A DNA stretch of 57,964 nt from Deltaproteobacteria bacterium (GCA_023250585.1 JAHFAK010000002.1:2514-60477); one strand, 5' to 3'; positions 38,473 through 46,683 are shown, counted from the stretch's first letter. Translations and numbers: made by a program. Notes: generated from the letters alone by a model not told the origin.

Positions 38473-38493
38473 TTATTGTACTTCAGAATATAC

Positions 38494-39501
38494 TTATACA
38501 TTAAATCTAAAATTAATAATATCGCCATCTTTAACAATATATTCTTTGCCTTCGAGGCGAAGTTTACCAGCTTCTTTTGCTTTGTGAAGGGAGCCAAGTT
38601 CAATGAATTCTTGAAAGTTAATTACTTCGGCACGAATGAAGCCACGTTCGATGTCTGAATGGATTTTGCCTGCGGCTTTTTGCGCGTTGATTCCTTTGGG
38701 AATATCCCAGGAGCGAACTTCATCTTCACCGACGGTAAAAAAAGGAATGAGGTGTAGTTGTTTGTATGCTTCCAGTAAAAGTCGATCTTTCGCAGATTCA
38801 GTGAGGCCAAAATCTTGCAAGAATGCATTTTTTTCTTCACGATTTAATGAAGCAATCTCTTCTTCTATTTTACAACAGAGTTTTAGAACATTTTTTTCGA
38901 GTGGAAAATCTTTTTTGAGAATCTCTTCGCTACAATTAACAATATGAATAAGTGGTATTTGTGATAAGAATCTGAATCCCGCAATTTCTTTTAATTCATG
39001 TTCTTCGAGGTGCATATTTCGAAGAGGTGTATTTTCTTCTAATCCTTTAAGAATTTTTTCTAATAATTCTTTATCATTACTTTTCTTGCCTTCTCTTTTA
39101 CTTCGTTCGAGACGATTTTCAATAATGGATGCATCATTAATAATACATTCAGTTTCGATGTCATTGATGGAAGATTTCAGCTTTTTGGAGAGTTCTTGCA
39201 GATCATCAGTCGTGTAGCTATTATGAATAGCTACAATAAGATCAACTTTTTTAATTTCTTCGAGGCATTTTTTACTTAAGGCATTTTCTCGAAGATCATA
39301 TTCATAGCCCGGAAAATCCTGGAACAATACTTCAGAAGGCGTAAGTTTTTTTGGTTTAAAAACCTCTACAAGTTTCTCCAAACGTTCGTCGGGGATTTTT
39401 ACTACACAGACATTTGATTTGGTAGGAGAACTGCTATCGCTCAGTGAATTAAATAGAGTCGTTTTTCCGCTTCCTAAAAAACCAATAATGCCAACTTTCA
39501 T
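38494..39501 (-). CDS. Divergent YchF/Obg-family GTPase-like protein
   Basis: A 335-aa protein with the YchF layout: P-loop GFLGSGKTTLF (residues 7-17), a G3-like DFPGYEY, a coiled-coil insertion (about 130-200), and a C-terminal TGS-type domain ending in EYIVKDGDIINFRFNV. The P-loop and the rest of the G domain differ clearly from the usual GLPNVGKSTLFNALT, and no NKxD or NMxE-type G4 motif is obvious. It is therefore more likely a paralogue than the housekeeping YchF. Nucleotide preference is unknown. It heads a two-gene unit with the downstream lipoprotein. Confidence 0.8.
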   Translation of the reverse strand: MKVGIIGFLGSGKTTLFNSLSDSSSPTKSNVCVVKIPDERLEKLVEVFKPKKLTPSEVLFQDFPGYEYDLRENALSKKCLEEIKKVDLIVAIHNSYTTDDLQELSKKLKSSINDIETECIINDASIIENRLERSKREGKKSNDKELLEKILKGLEENTPLRNMHLEEHELKEIAGFRFLSQIPLIHIVNCSEEILKKDFPLEKNVLKLCCKIEEEIASLNREEKNAFLQDFGLTESAKDRLLLEAYKQLHLIPFFTVGEDEVRSWDIPKGINAQKAAGKIHSDIERGFIRAEVINFQEFIELGSLHKAKEAGKLRLEGKEYIVKDGDIINFRFNV

Positions 39502-39529
39502 TTTTTTTCCTTCTACCTAGAGTTTATTT

Positions 39530-39644
39530 GGATGGAGTAGAGATGTTCTTTTTCTGTTTTCTATCGACGTCGCTTCCATAATACTATTAAGAACAGGAAA
39601 GCGCGATCGATAGAAAATAGAAAAAGAACATCTCTACTCCATCC
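39530..39644. repeat. Long palindrome B, copy 2
   Basis: Arms of about 46 bases (39530-39575 and 39598-39644) are complementary apart from a few positions near the loop. The loop (CCATAATACTATTAAGAA) and inner arm CGACGTCGCTT match copy 1 in the nuo operon in opposite orientation. The outer arms differ between copies, yet each copy pairs with itself. It lies in the divergent gap between the YchF-like gene and the 39.87-kb lipoprotein. Confidence 0.88.
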
Positions 39645-39663
39645 TGAAAGATCTTTAGGCTTC

Positions 39664-39691
39664 TTGACATTACAATCCTATTGCCTATAGT
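39664..39691 (+). promoter_or_regulatory. Sigma-70-type promoter
   Basis: Perfect TTGACA (39664-39669), 16-base spacer, TATAGT (39686-39691). It would start a transcript near 39698 with a leader of about 170 bases before the lipoprotein at 39870. Confidence 0.6.
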
Positions 39692-39739
39692 CCGGCTCAT
39701 TTATTTACCCGCAGGAGATAATTTTTGCAAGGAGATTCT

Positions 39740-39775
39740 ATGCAAAATAATAATGCCTCAGTTGAGGTAAGTTAA
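39740..39775 (+). CDS. Possible 11-codon leader peptide
   Basis: AAGGAG lies six bases before an ATG at 39740 that opens an 11-codon frame (MQNNNASVEVS, stop at 39773-39775). The end of this frame overlaps a hairpin (GCCTCAGTT at 39754 pairing with AACTGAGCC at 39776-39784). A second hairpin follows (AAAAACTAT near 39800 with ATAGTTTTT near 39822). The layout resembles an attenuator, with three consecutive Asn codons. Speculative: the peptide is too short to support by coding statistics. Confidence 0.3.
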   Translation: MQNNNASVEVS

Positions 39776-39869
39776 TAACTGAGCCATTACAAGGGAAGCT
39801 CAAAAACTATTTACAATGAATATAGTTTTTGTTACGCTTAGAAATTATAAAATATTTATGGAATTATAT

Positions 39870-40424
39870 ATGAACTATAAAACACTATTTTTTGTGATGA
39901 TTTTTATTATCGTTGGTTGCGATGCTCATATGCAAAAAGGTCTTGAAGTTTATCAAGAACGCTACACAGAGCCAGTAACTGACGCAAAAGTTGATAGAAC
40001 TAGATTCTTCATGATTGAAGATGATGTTGATGCAGCATTTTCGGCAAGTGATACTCAACCCCGAGTAAAAATAAAACAAGAAGATGCAAAGCCAAAAGAA
40101 GGTGCCTTAAAACAAGTAACAAAAGCCGAGGTTCTTTCTGAAGCTGGAGTTCTCAAAGTTGTATTTCATGGCGATGGCGAATTAGATGCATTTAGAGTGA
40201 TTAAAAATCCTGAAAAAAAAGAAATCATGGTTGTGGTTAAAAATGTCGAGAATGCAGGTATAGCAAATACTCTTGATGCGAATTCTGATACATTAAAGAG
40301 AATTAAGATAGCACGCGATAAAACCCAAAAGCATTTTATCGTAATTTTTGAATTTTTTACCAATGCTCCTCTTCCAGAATTACAAGTACAAAAAGAAAAA
40401 GATGGTTTCTCCGTAAAGTTTTAA
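39870..40424 (+). CDS. Lipoprotein with AMIN-like domain
   Basis: A 184-aa protein with a lipobox signal peptide (IIVGC, C17). Residues about 20-90 are a charged linker. The C-terminal half (VLKVVFHGDGELDAFRV, then EIMVVVKNVENAG) looks like an AMIN-type beta-sandwich, the domain that targets PilQ and AmiC to the cell envelope. Start chosen at MNYKTLFF; in-frame ATGs at 39858 and 39816 are possible, but the latter falls inside a hairpin. Only a weak family match, so the AMIN call is tentative. Confidence 0.6.
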   Translation: MNYKTLFFVMIFIIVGCDAHMQKGLEVYQERYTEPVTDAKVDRTRFFMIEDDVDAAFSASDTQPRVKIKQEDAKPKEGALKQVTKAEVLSEAGVLKVVFHGDGELDAFRVIKNPEKKEIMVVVKNVENAGIANTLDANSDTLKRIKIARDKTQKHFIVIFEFFTNAPLPELQVQKEKDGFSVKF

Positions 40425-40430
40425 TTATTC

Positions 40431-40535
40431 ATGTTTAAATTCTTAAAGATTTTTTTTAGAGGTTTTTATTTATTTCTTCTTATTGCTGCCGTTATTATTA
40501 TTATTGTAGGAGTTTTTTATTCGTGGATGCGATAG
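40431..40535 (+). CDS. Single-membrane-span microprotein
   Basis: A 34-codon frame starting at ATG 40431, six bases after the lipoprotein stop, encodes MFKFLKIFFRG followed by a hydrophobic span (FYLFLLIAAVIIIIVGVFYS) and a short WMR tail. The positive start and single helix would place the N-terminus in the cytoplasm. No clear ribosome binding site; translation may be coupled to the upstream gene. It is directly followed by an inverted repeat. Function unknown. Confidence 0.5.
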   Translation: MFKFLKIFFRGFYLFLLIAAVIIIIVGVFYSWMR

Positions 40536-40540
40536 CGGAA

Positions 40541-40657
40541 ACCTCTAAAAACTACCCATCTACTTCGTTGCTTACAAATTCGCAATCCTCACGTATTGTC
40601 ATATACGTTCCGGTTGCAAATTTGTAAGCGCCTTGTATCTGGGCACTTTTTAGAGGT
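40541..40657. repeat. Inverted repeat F
   Basis: ACCTCTAAAAA (40541) pairs with TTTTTAGAGGT (ends 40657), and GCTTACAAATTCGCAA pairs with TTGCAAATTTGTAAGC further in. It fills the gap between the microprotein and the convergent Nfu gene, where it could terminate transcription from either side. Confidence 0.7.
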
Positions 40658-40724
40658 CCCCCAAAAAAGATAGTTATAAGAGGTACCCTAGATGCAATCG
40701 AGTGAACCGTTTCAAGGACAATTT

Positions 40725-41282
40725 TTATTCTTTTTCGACAATAATTTCAGGATCAAATTCGCTTTGTAATAAATTTTGAATTGCATTCAGGGTTCCCATT
40801 GCTGCACTAGGACAAGACCCACAAGCTCCTTGATAGAAAATTTTTAGGGTCTTATTCTCGTAGCTGAGCACCCGTAAATCACCGCCATCTTGTTGTAAAG
40901 CAGGACGAACGCGTGCATCTAAAATTGCATTAATCTGGGCAAGTGCAGCATCTGCGTCATTGACCTTTTTGATATTTTGTGAAGCATTTTTCGCAAGATG
41001 TGGATCATGAGTTCCGATCTTATCGGTAATTGCTGTTCGTATTTTTTCTTGGATAGTATCCCAATCAGCGCTCCCATTTTGAGAAACGGTAATAAAGTTA
41101 TCAAAGAAGTAAACCTCTGTAATGGCATTGGATACTTGGAAGATAGCCTTTGCTAAAGGGTTATCTTCAGATTCTTTTATACTGGTGTAGGTGCAATTTC
41201 CCTCTGCTATGACCCTTGTGTTCAAGACAAACTTTAATGCATTTGGATTTGGGGTATGTTCAATGGTTAAATGTGTATTCAT
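40725..41282 (-). CDS. Nfu-type iron-sulfur cluster carrier
   Basis: A 185-aa protein with an N-terminal Nfu_N domain (residues about 4-90, EHTPNPNALKFVLN) and a C-terminal NifU-like domain containing the cluster-binding CxxC in GACGSCPSA (C154, C157). Such proteins pass 4Fe-4S clusters to apo-enzymes; complex I and the radical SAM enzyme in this window would be clients in principle. Start chosen at MNTHLTIE, with AAGGAG six bases upstream; the longer opening lacks a site. It is a single-gene unit on the minus strand. Confidence 0.9.
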   Translation of the reverse strand: MNTHLTIEHTPNPNALKFVLNTRVIAEGNCTYTSIKESEDNPLAKAIFQVSNAITEVYFFDNFITVSQNGSADWDTIQEKIRTAITDKIGTHDPHLAKNASQNIKKVNDADAALAQINAILDARVRPALQQDGGDLRVLSYENKTLKIFYQGACGSCPSAAMGTLNAIQNLLQSEFDPEIIVEKE

Positions 41283-41457
41283 AAGAAACTCCTTAGTTAG
41301 GTAATTTGTTCGTACTCTATAACTTATAGAATACATCATCTATTGTGTCTAGCTAAAAGGGATAATAGCTCAGCTGATTTAATTATAATGCAAAATATAA
41401 ATATTTATTGACTATTATTTGTCTTATGCTAGAGATGAATCAGTAGCTATTAAAATT

Positions 41458-43857
41458 ATGGTGGGGAAAAAAATCATACACAATTTTCTTTTGATATATT
41501 TATTAGTAATCGGAGGAAATCTTAACGCTACAACTCGATGTGATCCATTTAGCCATCTGAGATCTAAACCTGAATCAAAAAAACCAATTAATGATCTTGA
41601 TAGCACAGAATATGCATTTCATAATTATGATTTAGATCCTCTGTATTTACATGTCACTTCTTTATTACCAGGAAGAGTTGGAAGAACACAGGAAGTAATT
41701 CAGTTGATGGGATTGTATTTACCTTACAAGTGGTGTTCAGTAGAAGAAGTTTATAGCTATAAGACATTATTGAGTTATGCAGATGAAAACAATTGGAAAA
41801 ATAAAACTGAATCTGTAAGCAATAGTCTCAAGTCTTTATATAGAGATCTTGAAAAACTGGTGAGAAGTAAGGACGCTGGTGTTTATAAGCAGAAAAATAA
41901 GAATAAAAATGAATACCGCAATTGGCCATCGCTGACTGAAGGATTAGTCGTCGTTTCTCGATTGAATAGATTAAAAGAGTATCTTGTTCATCCTAATGAA
42001 AATATTAAATCTAAGGGATGGGAAGAAGTTTGGACATTACTTACCCATACTGAAAAAGCTTTGCGCCATAGAGGTTGGTTTGTTCTTGTTTCTACTTTAG
42101 GTAGTGCAGATAAAGCTGCTTCAGAAGTAGCATGGCAAAAATTTTGGGAGTTACACAATACCTGGAAAGAGGAAGAACGAGAAGATCGTCTCTTGGAAAT
42201 GCTCGATCATTTTTCAATTATCAATGATGAATTTAGGAAAAATATTGCACAAGAATTATCAAAAATACTCGGTGATGAGAATAAAACAAAACGAGAATCT
42301 GCTTCATTTATATTATTAACAGCCATTACCTCACATACTGAAAACTACAGGAAAGGTGTGAAAGAGACTGTTAATGAAGCTATAGAAAAAGCTGGTCAGA
42401 TTGATGCTCAATATTATGGAGAATTTCTTGTTAAAGCACTCGGTATTCCTGAGTCTTCCCAATTCGCACGAGAGAAAATTGAGCGTTTTCTTGATGATAA
42501 AAGCTCACAAGATAAAACTCTTAATTCTCTGATGAAGGTCTTAGAGGGAAACAATATCGATCTCAATGCTCGAATAATTAAAATTTTCGCTACGGTTGAT
42601 GCGAGAATACTGGCTTCAAAAAAAGAAGAAATTCAGTCATTAGCAAGAGCGACAAAAGATCCAACGGTTCGCTATTGGATGAAAGTGTTAGAAAAGCGAA
42701 TTTGGGGAAGTTCTATTATACTTATTCCTGAAGCTACATTGGTTCCGGTAACAGTCGAAGAATTATTTGAACACGTTGGTCTTCCGATTGGACTTTTTTG
42801 GGATGGACAAAACAAATTGTTACAAACAATTCCTGAAGAAAAAACGGGAAAAACTGTTTTGATGCCTGCTGTTCGAGATCCTCGCATTTATCATCGTGAG
42901 ACTATTCATTATCGTTCAATTGGAAGCGGGCCTCCACCCCAAGAAATTGCACAGGGAGCATTTACGATCGTTGGAAAAGGAAATGGAATGCCGGGATGGC
43001 CAGCATGGGGATATAATGATTCACTTGGTCTTAATACACAACATTTTAGAGGAGGAGAAAATACTTTTGTTGTTAACCATGTGATAGATGCCTTACTTGC
43101 TGCCAAAGAAGAATACGAAGAAGTTCGAAAAAAAGACCCACTCTTTCAAAGTGAAAAATTTTGGCGGCCATATTATGTTCCTATTGCAAAGGTTAAAATC
43201 ACGAGCCTTCCAAAGCCAAGTAGCGATGGAAAAGAAATAGCGCTTTTCCCAAGCCAAGAAGTTCTTGATGAACTTAAAGTGCCGCGAGATATTCAGAAAC
43301 AACAGATTACTTTTTTCTATGGTTTTTATGGAGTTCCCTATCGATTAGATGAAGCAGATTCACTTACCTTATTTCAAAGAATGCAAGTTGCTGCTTCATA
43401 TGGCTTTCCTGAGCATGATATTTTGGATAGAGCTATCTCATCGAGAGTTTTGATTATGTTTGCTGGTCGCTTAGCTGAAAGCATCACTCTTAAACACTTT
43501 TATCTAAGAGGGACATTTATTTCACCTGTGGTAGGTCGAGGTATAGTAAGCGCTCTTGCAAGTCATAATACAACCTTAAGTGCTAATGTACTCGATTGGG
43601 ATTCTGTAATCCATGGATATCCTGAAAAAAACAATGAGAGAGGAGCACATCTTATTTATCAGCAGATGGATTATAAAAATGCTCAATTGCGTATAGAAGA
43701 ATTTGCTCAATTTCTTAAGGTAGAATCACAAGAGGCAATTGATGAATTTAAAAGATTAAGTAAAAGAGCTCACGACCAATGGCAAGATGATGTAGAAGAA
43801 AATTTTCCCGAAGCGCGTTTTTCTGAAGACGGAACTTTAGAACTTACTACTCAATAA
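41458..43857 (+). CDS. Large exported protein of unknown function
   Basis: A 799-aa protein with a signal peptide (MVGKKIIHNFLLIYLLVIGG, then NLNA). Residues about 100-410 are helical and may form HEAT/TPR-like repeats. Residues about 430-650 are mixed and include Pro/Gly-rich loops. The last 170 residues contain a helix RVLIMFAGRLAESITL that faintly recalls the AGRAAEE helix of M41/FtsH peptidases, but no HExxH motif is present. No family recognised. Start chosen at ATG 41458 rather than the TTG-led longer frame. It stands alone between a divergent nfu gene and the CCA-adding enzyme. Confidence 0.7.
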   Translation: MVGKKIIHNFLLIYLLVIGGNLNATTRCDPFSHLRSKPESKKPINDLDSTEYAFHNYDLDPLYLHVTSLLPGRVGRTQEVIQLMGLYLPYKWCSVEEVYSYKTLLSYADENNWKNKTESVSNSLKSLYRDLEKLVRSKDAGVYKQKNKNKNEYRNWPSLTEGLVVVSRLNRLKEYLVHPNENIKSKGWEEVWTLLTHTEKALRHRGWFVLVSTLGSADKAASEVAWQKFWELHNTWKEEEREDRLLEMLDHFSIINDEFRKNIAQELSKILGDENKTKRESASFILLTAITSHTENYRKGVKETVNEAIEKAGQIDAQYYGEFLVKALGIPESSQFAREKIERFLDDKSSQDKTLNSLMKVLEGNNIDLNARIIKIFATVDARILASKKEEIQSLARATKDPTVRYWMKVLEKRIWGSSIILIPEATLVPVTVEELFEHVGLPIGLFWDGQNKLLQTIPEEKTGKTVLMPAVRDPRIYHRETIHYRSIGSGPPPQEIAQGAFTIVGKGNGMPGWPAWGYNDSLGLNTQHFRGGENTFVVNHVIDALLAAKEEYEEVRKKDPLFQSEKFWRPYYVPIAKVKITSLPKPSSDGKEIALFPSQEVLDELKVPRDIQKQQITFFYGFYGVPYRLDEADSLTLFQRMQVAASYGFPEHDILDRAISSRVLIMFAGRLAESITLKHFYLRGTFISPVVGRGIVSALASHNTTLSANVLDWDSVIHGYPEKNNERGAHLIYQQMDYKNAQLRIEEFAQFLKVESQEAIDEFKRLSKRAHDQWQDDVEENFPEARFSEDGTLELTTQ

Positions 43858-43893
43858 ATTTTATGTTCATAAGGTCATAAGGTGTGTTCATAA

Positions 43894-43938
43894 GGTGTGA
43901 CGCTACTGCCGGTCCGTTTGGGTATAGGCATATAGTTG
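43894..43938. repeat. Dispersed repeat D, copy 2
   Basis: GGTGTGACGCTACTGCCGG followed by GGGTATAGGCAT matches 20465-20509 with a few substitutions. Just before it, a short phrase ATAAGGT is repeated three times (43869-43895). It ends 33 bases before the CCA-adding enzyme start. Confidence 0.65.
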
Positions 43939-43971
43939 ACATCGCCTTCTTTTTTAAGAGAAGGTAGTTTT

Positions 43972-45297
43972 ATGAAATTCCAAAGCTCCGTATATAATAA
44001 TGCCATAAGTATTATACAAAAACTGACTGGTTCGGGTTTCAAAGCATACTTTGCCGGTGGGTGTGTCCGTGATTTCATTATGGGTAATACCATTGTGGAT
44101 ATTGATATTGCGACAAGTGCAACACCGGATGAAGTTGAACACTTATTTCCAAAAACATTTCCCGTGGGCAAACAATTTGGAGTTATTCTCGTTCATATAG
44201 ATGGGGTGGACTTTGAAATTGCAACTTTCCGCAGTGATGATAATTATAGTGATGGACGACGACCCGATAGCGTACGATTTACTAATGAAAAAGAAGATGT
44301 GCTTCGCCGTGATTTTACGATTAATGGACTTTTGTATGATCCGTTACAAGACAAAATCCTCGATTATATTGATGGCCAAAAAGATATAAACAATAAAATT
44401 ATCCGCACAATCGGTGATCCCGAAAAACGTTTTTCTGAAGACAAGCTTCGAATGATTCGTGCTATTCGTTTTGCAACACGATTTAATTTTTCAATTGAAG
44501 ATACAACCAAGAATGCCATTAAGAAATTAAAAGAAGAGATTACTCTCGTCAGCGCTGAACGAATTGGCGATGAGATCAGTAAAATTTTTACCGGACCTCA
44601 TAAACATATCGCTCTTGATCTTCTCGATGAAGTTGGATTGCTTGCGATTATTTTACCCGAAGTAAAGACAATGCAAAACGTTGCTCAGCCACCAGAATTT
44701 CATCCTGAAGGTGATGTATATATTCACACACGAATGATGCTTGAAGATACGCAAACAACTGATCTAGAACTTGCTCTTGCAATACTTTTACATGATATTG
44801 GCAAACCACCAACGTTTGATATTGCTGATCGCATTCGGTTCAATAATCATGATGTTGTAGGAAGCAAGATGGCTGAAGAGCTTTTACGACGTCTTAAATT
44901 TTCTAATGAAGTCATTAAAAAGGTTTGTGAGCTTGTTGGTGCACATATGAAATTCCGTCATGTGCCTGATATGAGAGAAGCAAAATTGAAGCGTTTCATT
45001 TTGGATCCGCTTTTCCCAAAACATCTTGAGCTTCATCGTGTGGACTGTCGTGCGAGTCATGGAAAGCTTGAAATATATGAATTGGCGAAAGAAAAATTAG
45101 ACATCTGGTCCAAGGAAAAAGCTGAACTTGAGAAACGAAAAAAGCTTATCACCGGTGATGATTTAATCGAACTTGGATTTAAACCCGGACCAAAATTTAA
45201 AGAAATCCTCGAATTTATCGAAGATGCGTATTTAGAAAATAAAATTCACACCAAGGAAGAAGGGATCGAACTGATACGAAGTGCCTTCTTAAGTTAG
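43972..45297 (+). CDS. cca: CCA tRNA nucleotidyltransferase with HD domain
   Basis: A 441-aa class II enzyme that adds or repairs the 3' CCA of tRNAs. The active site FAGGCVRDFIMGNTIVDIDI carries the two carboxylates (D43, D45). The RRDFTINGLLYD motif and the ERIGDEISKIF helix of the RNA-binding part are present. A C-terminal HD domain (LHDIGKPPTF, near residue 280) follows, as in bacterial CCA enzymes with 2',3'-phosphodiesterase activity. Start chosen at MKFQSS with AGAAGG upstream. Confidence 0.93.
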   Translation: MKFQSSVYNNAISIIQKLTGSGFKAYFAGGCVRDFIMGNTIVDIDIATSATPDEVEHLFPKTFPVGKQFGVILVHIDGVDFEIATFRSDDNYSDGRRPDSVRFTNEKEDVLRRDFTINGLLYDPLQDKILDYIDGQKDINNKIIRTIGDPEKRFSEDKLRMIRAIRFATRFNFSIEDTTKNAIKKLKEEITLVSAERIGDEISKIFTGPHKHIALDLLDEVGLLAIILPEVKTMQNVAQPPEFHPEGDVYIHTRMMLEDTQTTDLELALAILLHDIGKPPTFDIADRIRFNNHDVVGSKMAEELLRRLKFSNEVIKKVCELVGAHMKFRHVPDMREAKLKRFILDPLFPKHLELHRVDCRASHGKLEIYELAKEKLDIWSKEKAELEKRKKLITGDDLIELGFKPGPKFKEILEFIEDAYLENKIHTKEEGIELIRSAFLS

Positions 45298-45318
45298 TCA
45301 CTGTAAAGTGAATAACTT
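45291..45318 (+). terminator. Hairpin at the end of cca
   Basis: AAGTTAGTCACT pairs with AAGTGAATAACTT around a three-base loop; the stem includes the stop codon. There is no clear T-run afterwards, so termination is uncertain. Confidence 0.4.
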
Positions 45319-45590
45319 TAGATAATGAGATATCATTACGAAAGAACATTCTTTTTTTGACGATCGAGATCATCGATACACATCACATCCTGTTGAGCTG
45401 TAATTGTTTTTATTTTTATGTCACGTGAAAGGTTGGATGCTTTAGTACTACGTAAGCTTTTAATCCTCACGTCTGTAAGTTTTACATACTATTGATAATT
45501 TTTTATAAAAATACCATCATGTTTAAAGATTATTTTGCGGATATACTTCTTTTTCTTAAATAACTTTCGGCGAATTAATTTCAATAAATT
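45319..45590. other. Gene-free interval upstream of a sigma-54 unit
   Basis: About 270 bases, very AT-rich, with no open frame that looks coding. Activator sites for the downstream sigma-54 promoter would be expected here, but I see no obvious repeated palindrome. The 63-codon frame beginning at 45535 runs through the CCTTA repeat and is probably noise. Confidence 0.4.
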
Positions 45591-45615
45591 CCTTACCTTA
45601 CCTTACCTTACCTTA
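45591..45615. repeat. Pentanucleotide tandem repeat (CCTTA)5
   Basis: Five uninterrupted CCTTA units. The array ends 30 bases before the -24 element of a sigma-54-type promoter. Unit-number changes would alter spacing between the promoter and upstream sites. Confidence 0.95.
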
Positions 45616-45645
45616 CTATCCTTTACATATAAAATTTATGCAAAT

Positions 45646-45661
45646 TGGCATAAATACTGCA
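45646..45661 (+). promoter_or_regulatory. Sigma-54-type promoter (-24/-12)
   Basis: TGGCATAAATACTGCA keeps the TGGCA block and the GC at the correct 12-base register. Predicted start is near 45672, giving a leader of about 68 bases before the ATG at 45740, which has a strong AAGGAGG site. Confidence 0.7.
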
Positions 45662-45739
45662 ATGAGTTAGTTACTGTAGGTTGTATATATCGATTGAGTG
45701 TTTATGGAGCAATTAATTTTTTTTAAGGAGGATTTTAGT

Positions 45740-46624
45740 ATGAAAATACAAAATCGTTATTATGTTTCTCTGATGGTCATAGTAAGTATGACCTTAGTTT
45801 TAGTAGGATCAATCCTACAAGCGAAGCAAAGTGGTCAAATCGATCAATCGGATCTTCCCGTAGATTTAGGTCTCCAAGAACCTACATTAAAGGTTTCAAG
45901 TCAAACCACGAAATATAAACTGGACGATGGATCAGGTGCAGATACAACTAATATAGGAGCTATAGCTAATAGAAAGATTACCTATAATTATTCAATAGTA
46001 TATCCAAGTGATTATGCATGCTCAAAGAATAATGATGAACTTCTTTTCGATGAGTTAATCTTAGAATATCCTGATGGATCAATGGGTTACGTTGAAGGTT
46101 CTCAGTTAGAGGGAATGATAACTATGGGAGAGAATCATACTTTCTCATTAGCTTTGCCCAATACCAATACTACTAATATTGTAAAACGCGAGTTGTTTGT
46201 GTCTTTACTTTCTCGAGATCCAAGTAACAGTTGCCGTCAAGAAGTATATTATGCAGATTCTATTACCGATGTTACCGATGTAGTTATTCCCTCTGATTTA
46301 AGAATTGTAGTTGATGAGCACTATGAAGGAGATTCAGATGTGAATAGTGACCAAATAAAATGGACAGTTCGATTTAAGGAAGGAAGCTATTTTGGATTAA
46401 GCCAAAAAATGAACATAGAATGTAGTGTATACATGGGAGATAAACTTTTCTATAAACAAACTATAAAACCTTGGGTTGCACCACATGATCCTGCTACAAA
46501 TCTTACCTATTCAATTATTAGTACCCAAACCTTTGATCCTTTTGACCTAGAAGATTTAACTAAAGCATCTTGTAAAGTCACTGATGCTGCTGGAAAATCT
46601 GCATCTGTAGAGATTAGTATATAA
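45740..46624 (+). CDS. Exported protein of unknown function
   Basis: A 294-aa protein with a signal peptide (VSLMVIVSMTLVLVGSILQA, cleavage near AKQ). The mature part is beta-rich with several cysteines and ends in VTDAAGKSASVEISI, which looks like an Ig-like terminal strand. Two Ig-like beta-sandwich domains are plausible, but no family is recognised. A strong Shine-Dalgarno site (AAGGAGG) and a sigma-54-type promoter precede it, and a clear hairpin terminator follows. Single-gene unit. Confidence 0.75.
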   Translation: MKIQNRYYVSLMVIVSMTLVLVGSILQAKQSGQIDQSDLPVDLGLQEPTLKVSSQTTKYKLDDGSGADTTNIGAIANRKITYNYSIVYPSDYACSKNNDELLFDELILEYPDGSMGYVEGSQLEGMITMGENHTFSLALPNTNTTNIVKRELFVSLLSRDPSNSCRQEVYYADSITDVTDVVIPSDLRIVVDEHYEGDSDVNSDQIKWTVRFKEGSYFGLSQKMNIECSVYMGDKLFYKQTIKPWVAPHDPATNLTYSIISTQTFDPFDLEDLTKASCKVTDAAGKSASVEISI

Positions 46625-46638
46625 TTCATTAACCGAAT

Positions 46639-46675
46639 ACGGAATAGTTTGACGACTATTCCGTGTTTGTTCTTT
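46639..46675 (+). terminator. Rho-independent-type terminator
   Basis: ACGGAATAG (46639-46647) pairs with CTATTCCGT (46656-46664), followed by a T-rich GTTTGTTCTTT stretch. It lies 14 bases after the stop of the preceding gene. Confidence 0.75.
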
Positions 46676-46683
46676 GAAATCCC

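Noticed and set aside
43437-43510. M41/FtsH peptidase domain in the 800-residue exported protein
   Set aside because: Only one helix is reminiscent; no HExxH zinc motif is present, so a peptidase call is not supported.
45535-45726. 63-codon frame running through the CCTTA array
   Set aside because: It spans the tandem repeat and the sigma-54 promoter of the next gene and has no ribosome binding site; most likely chance.
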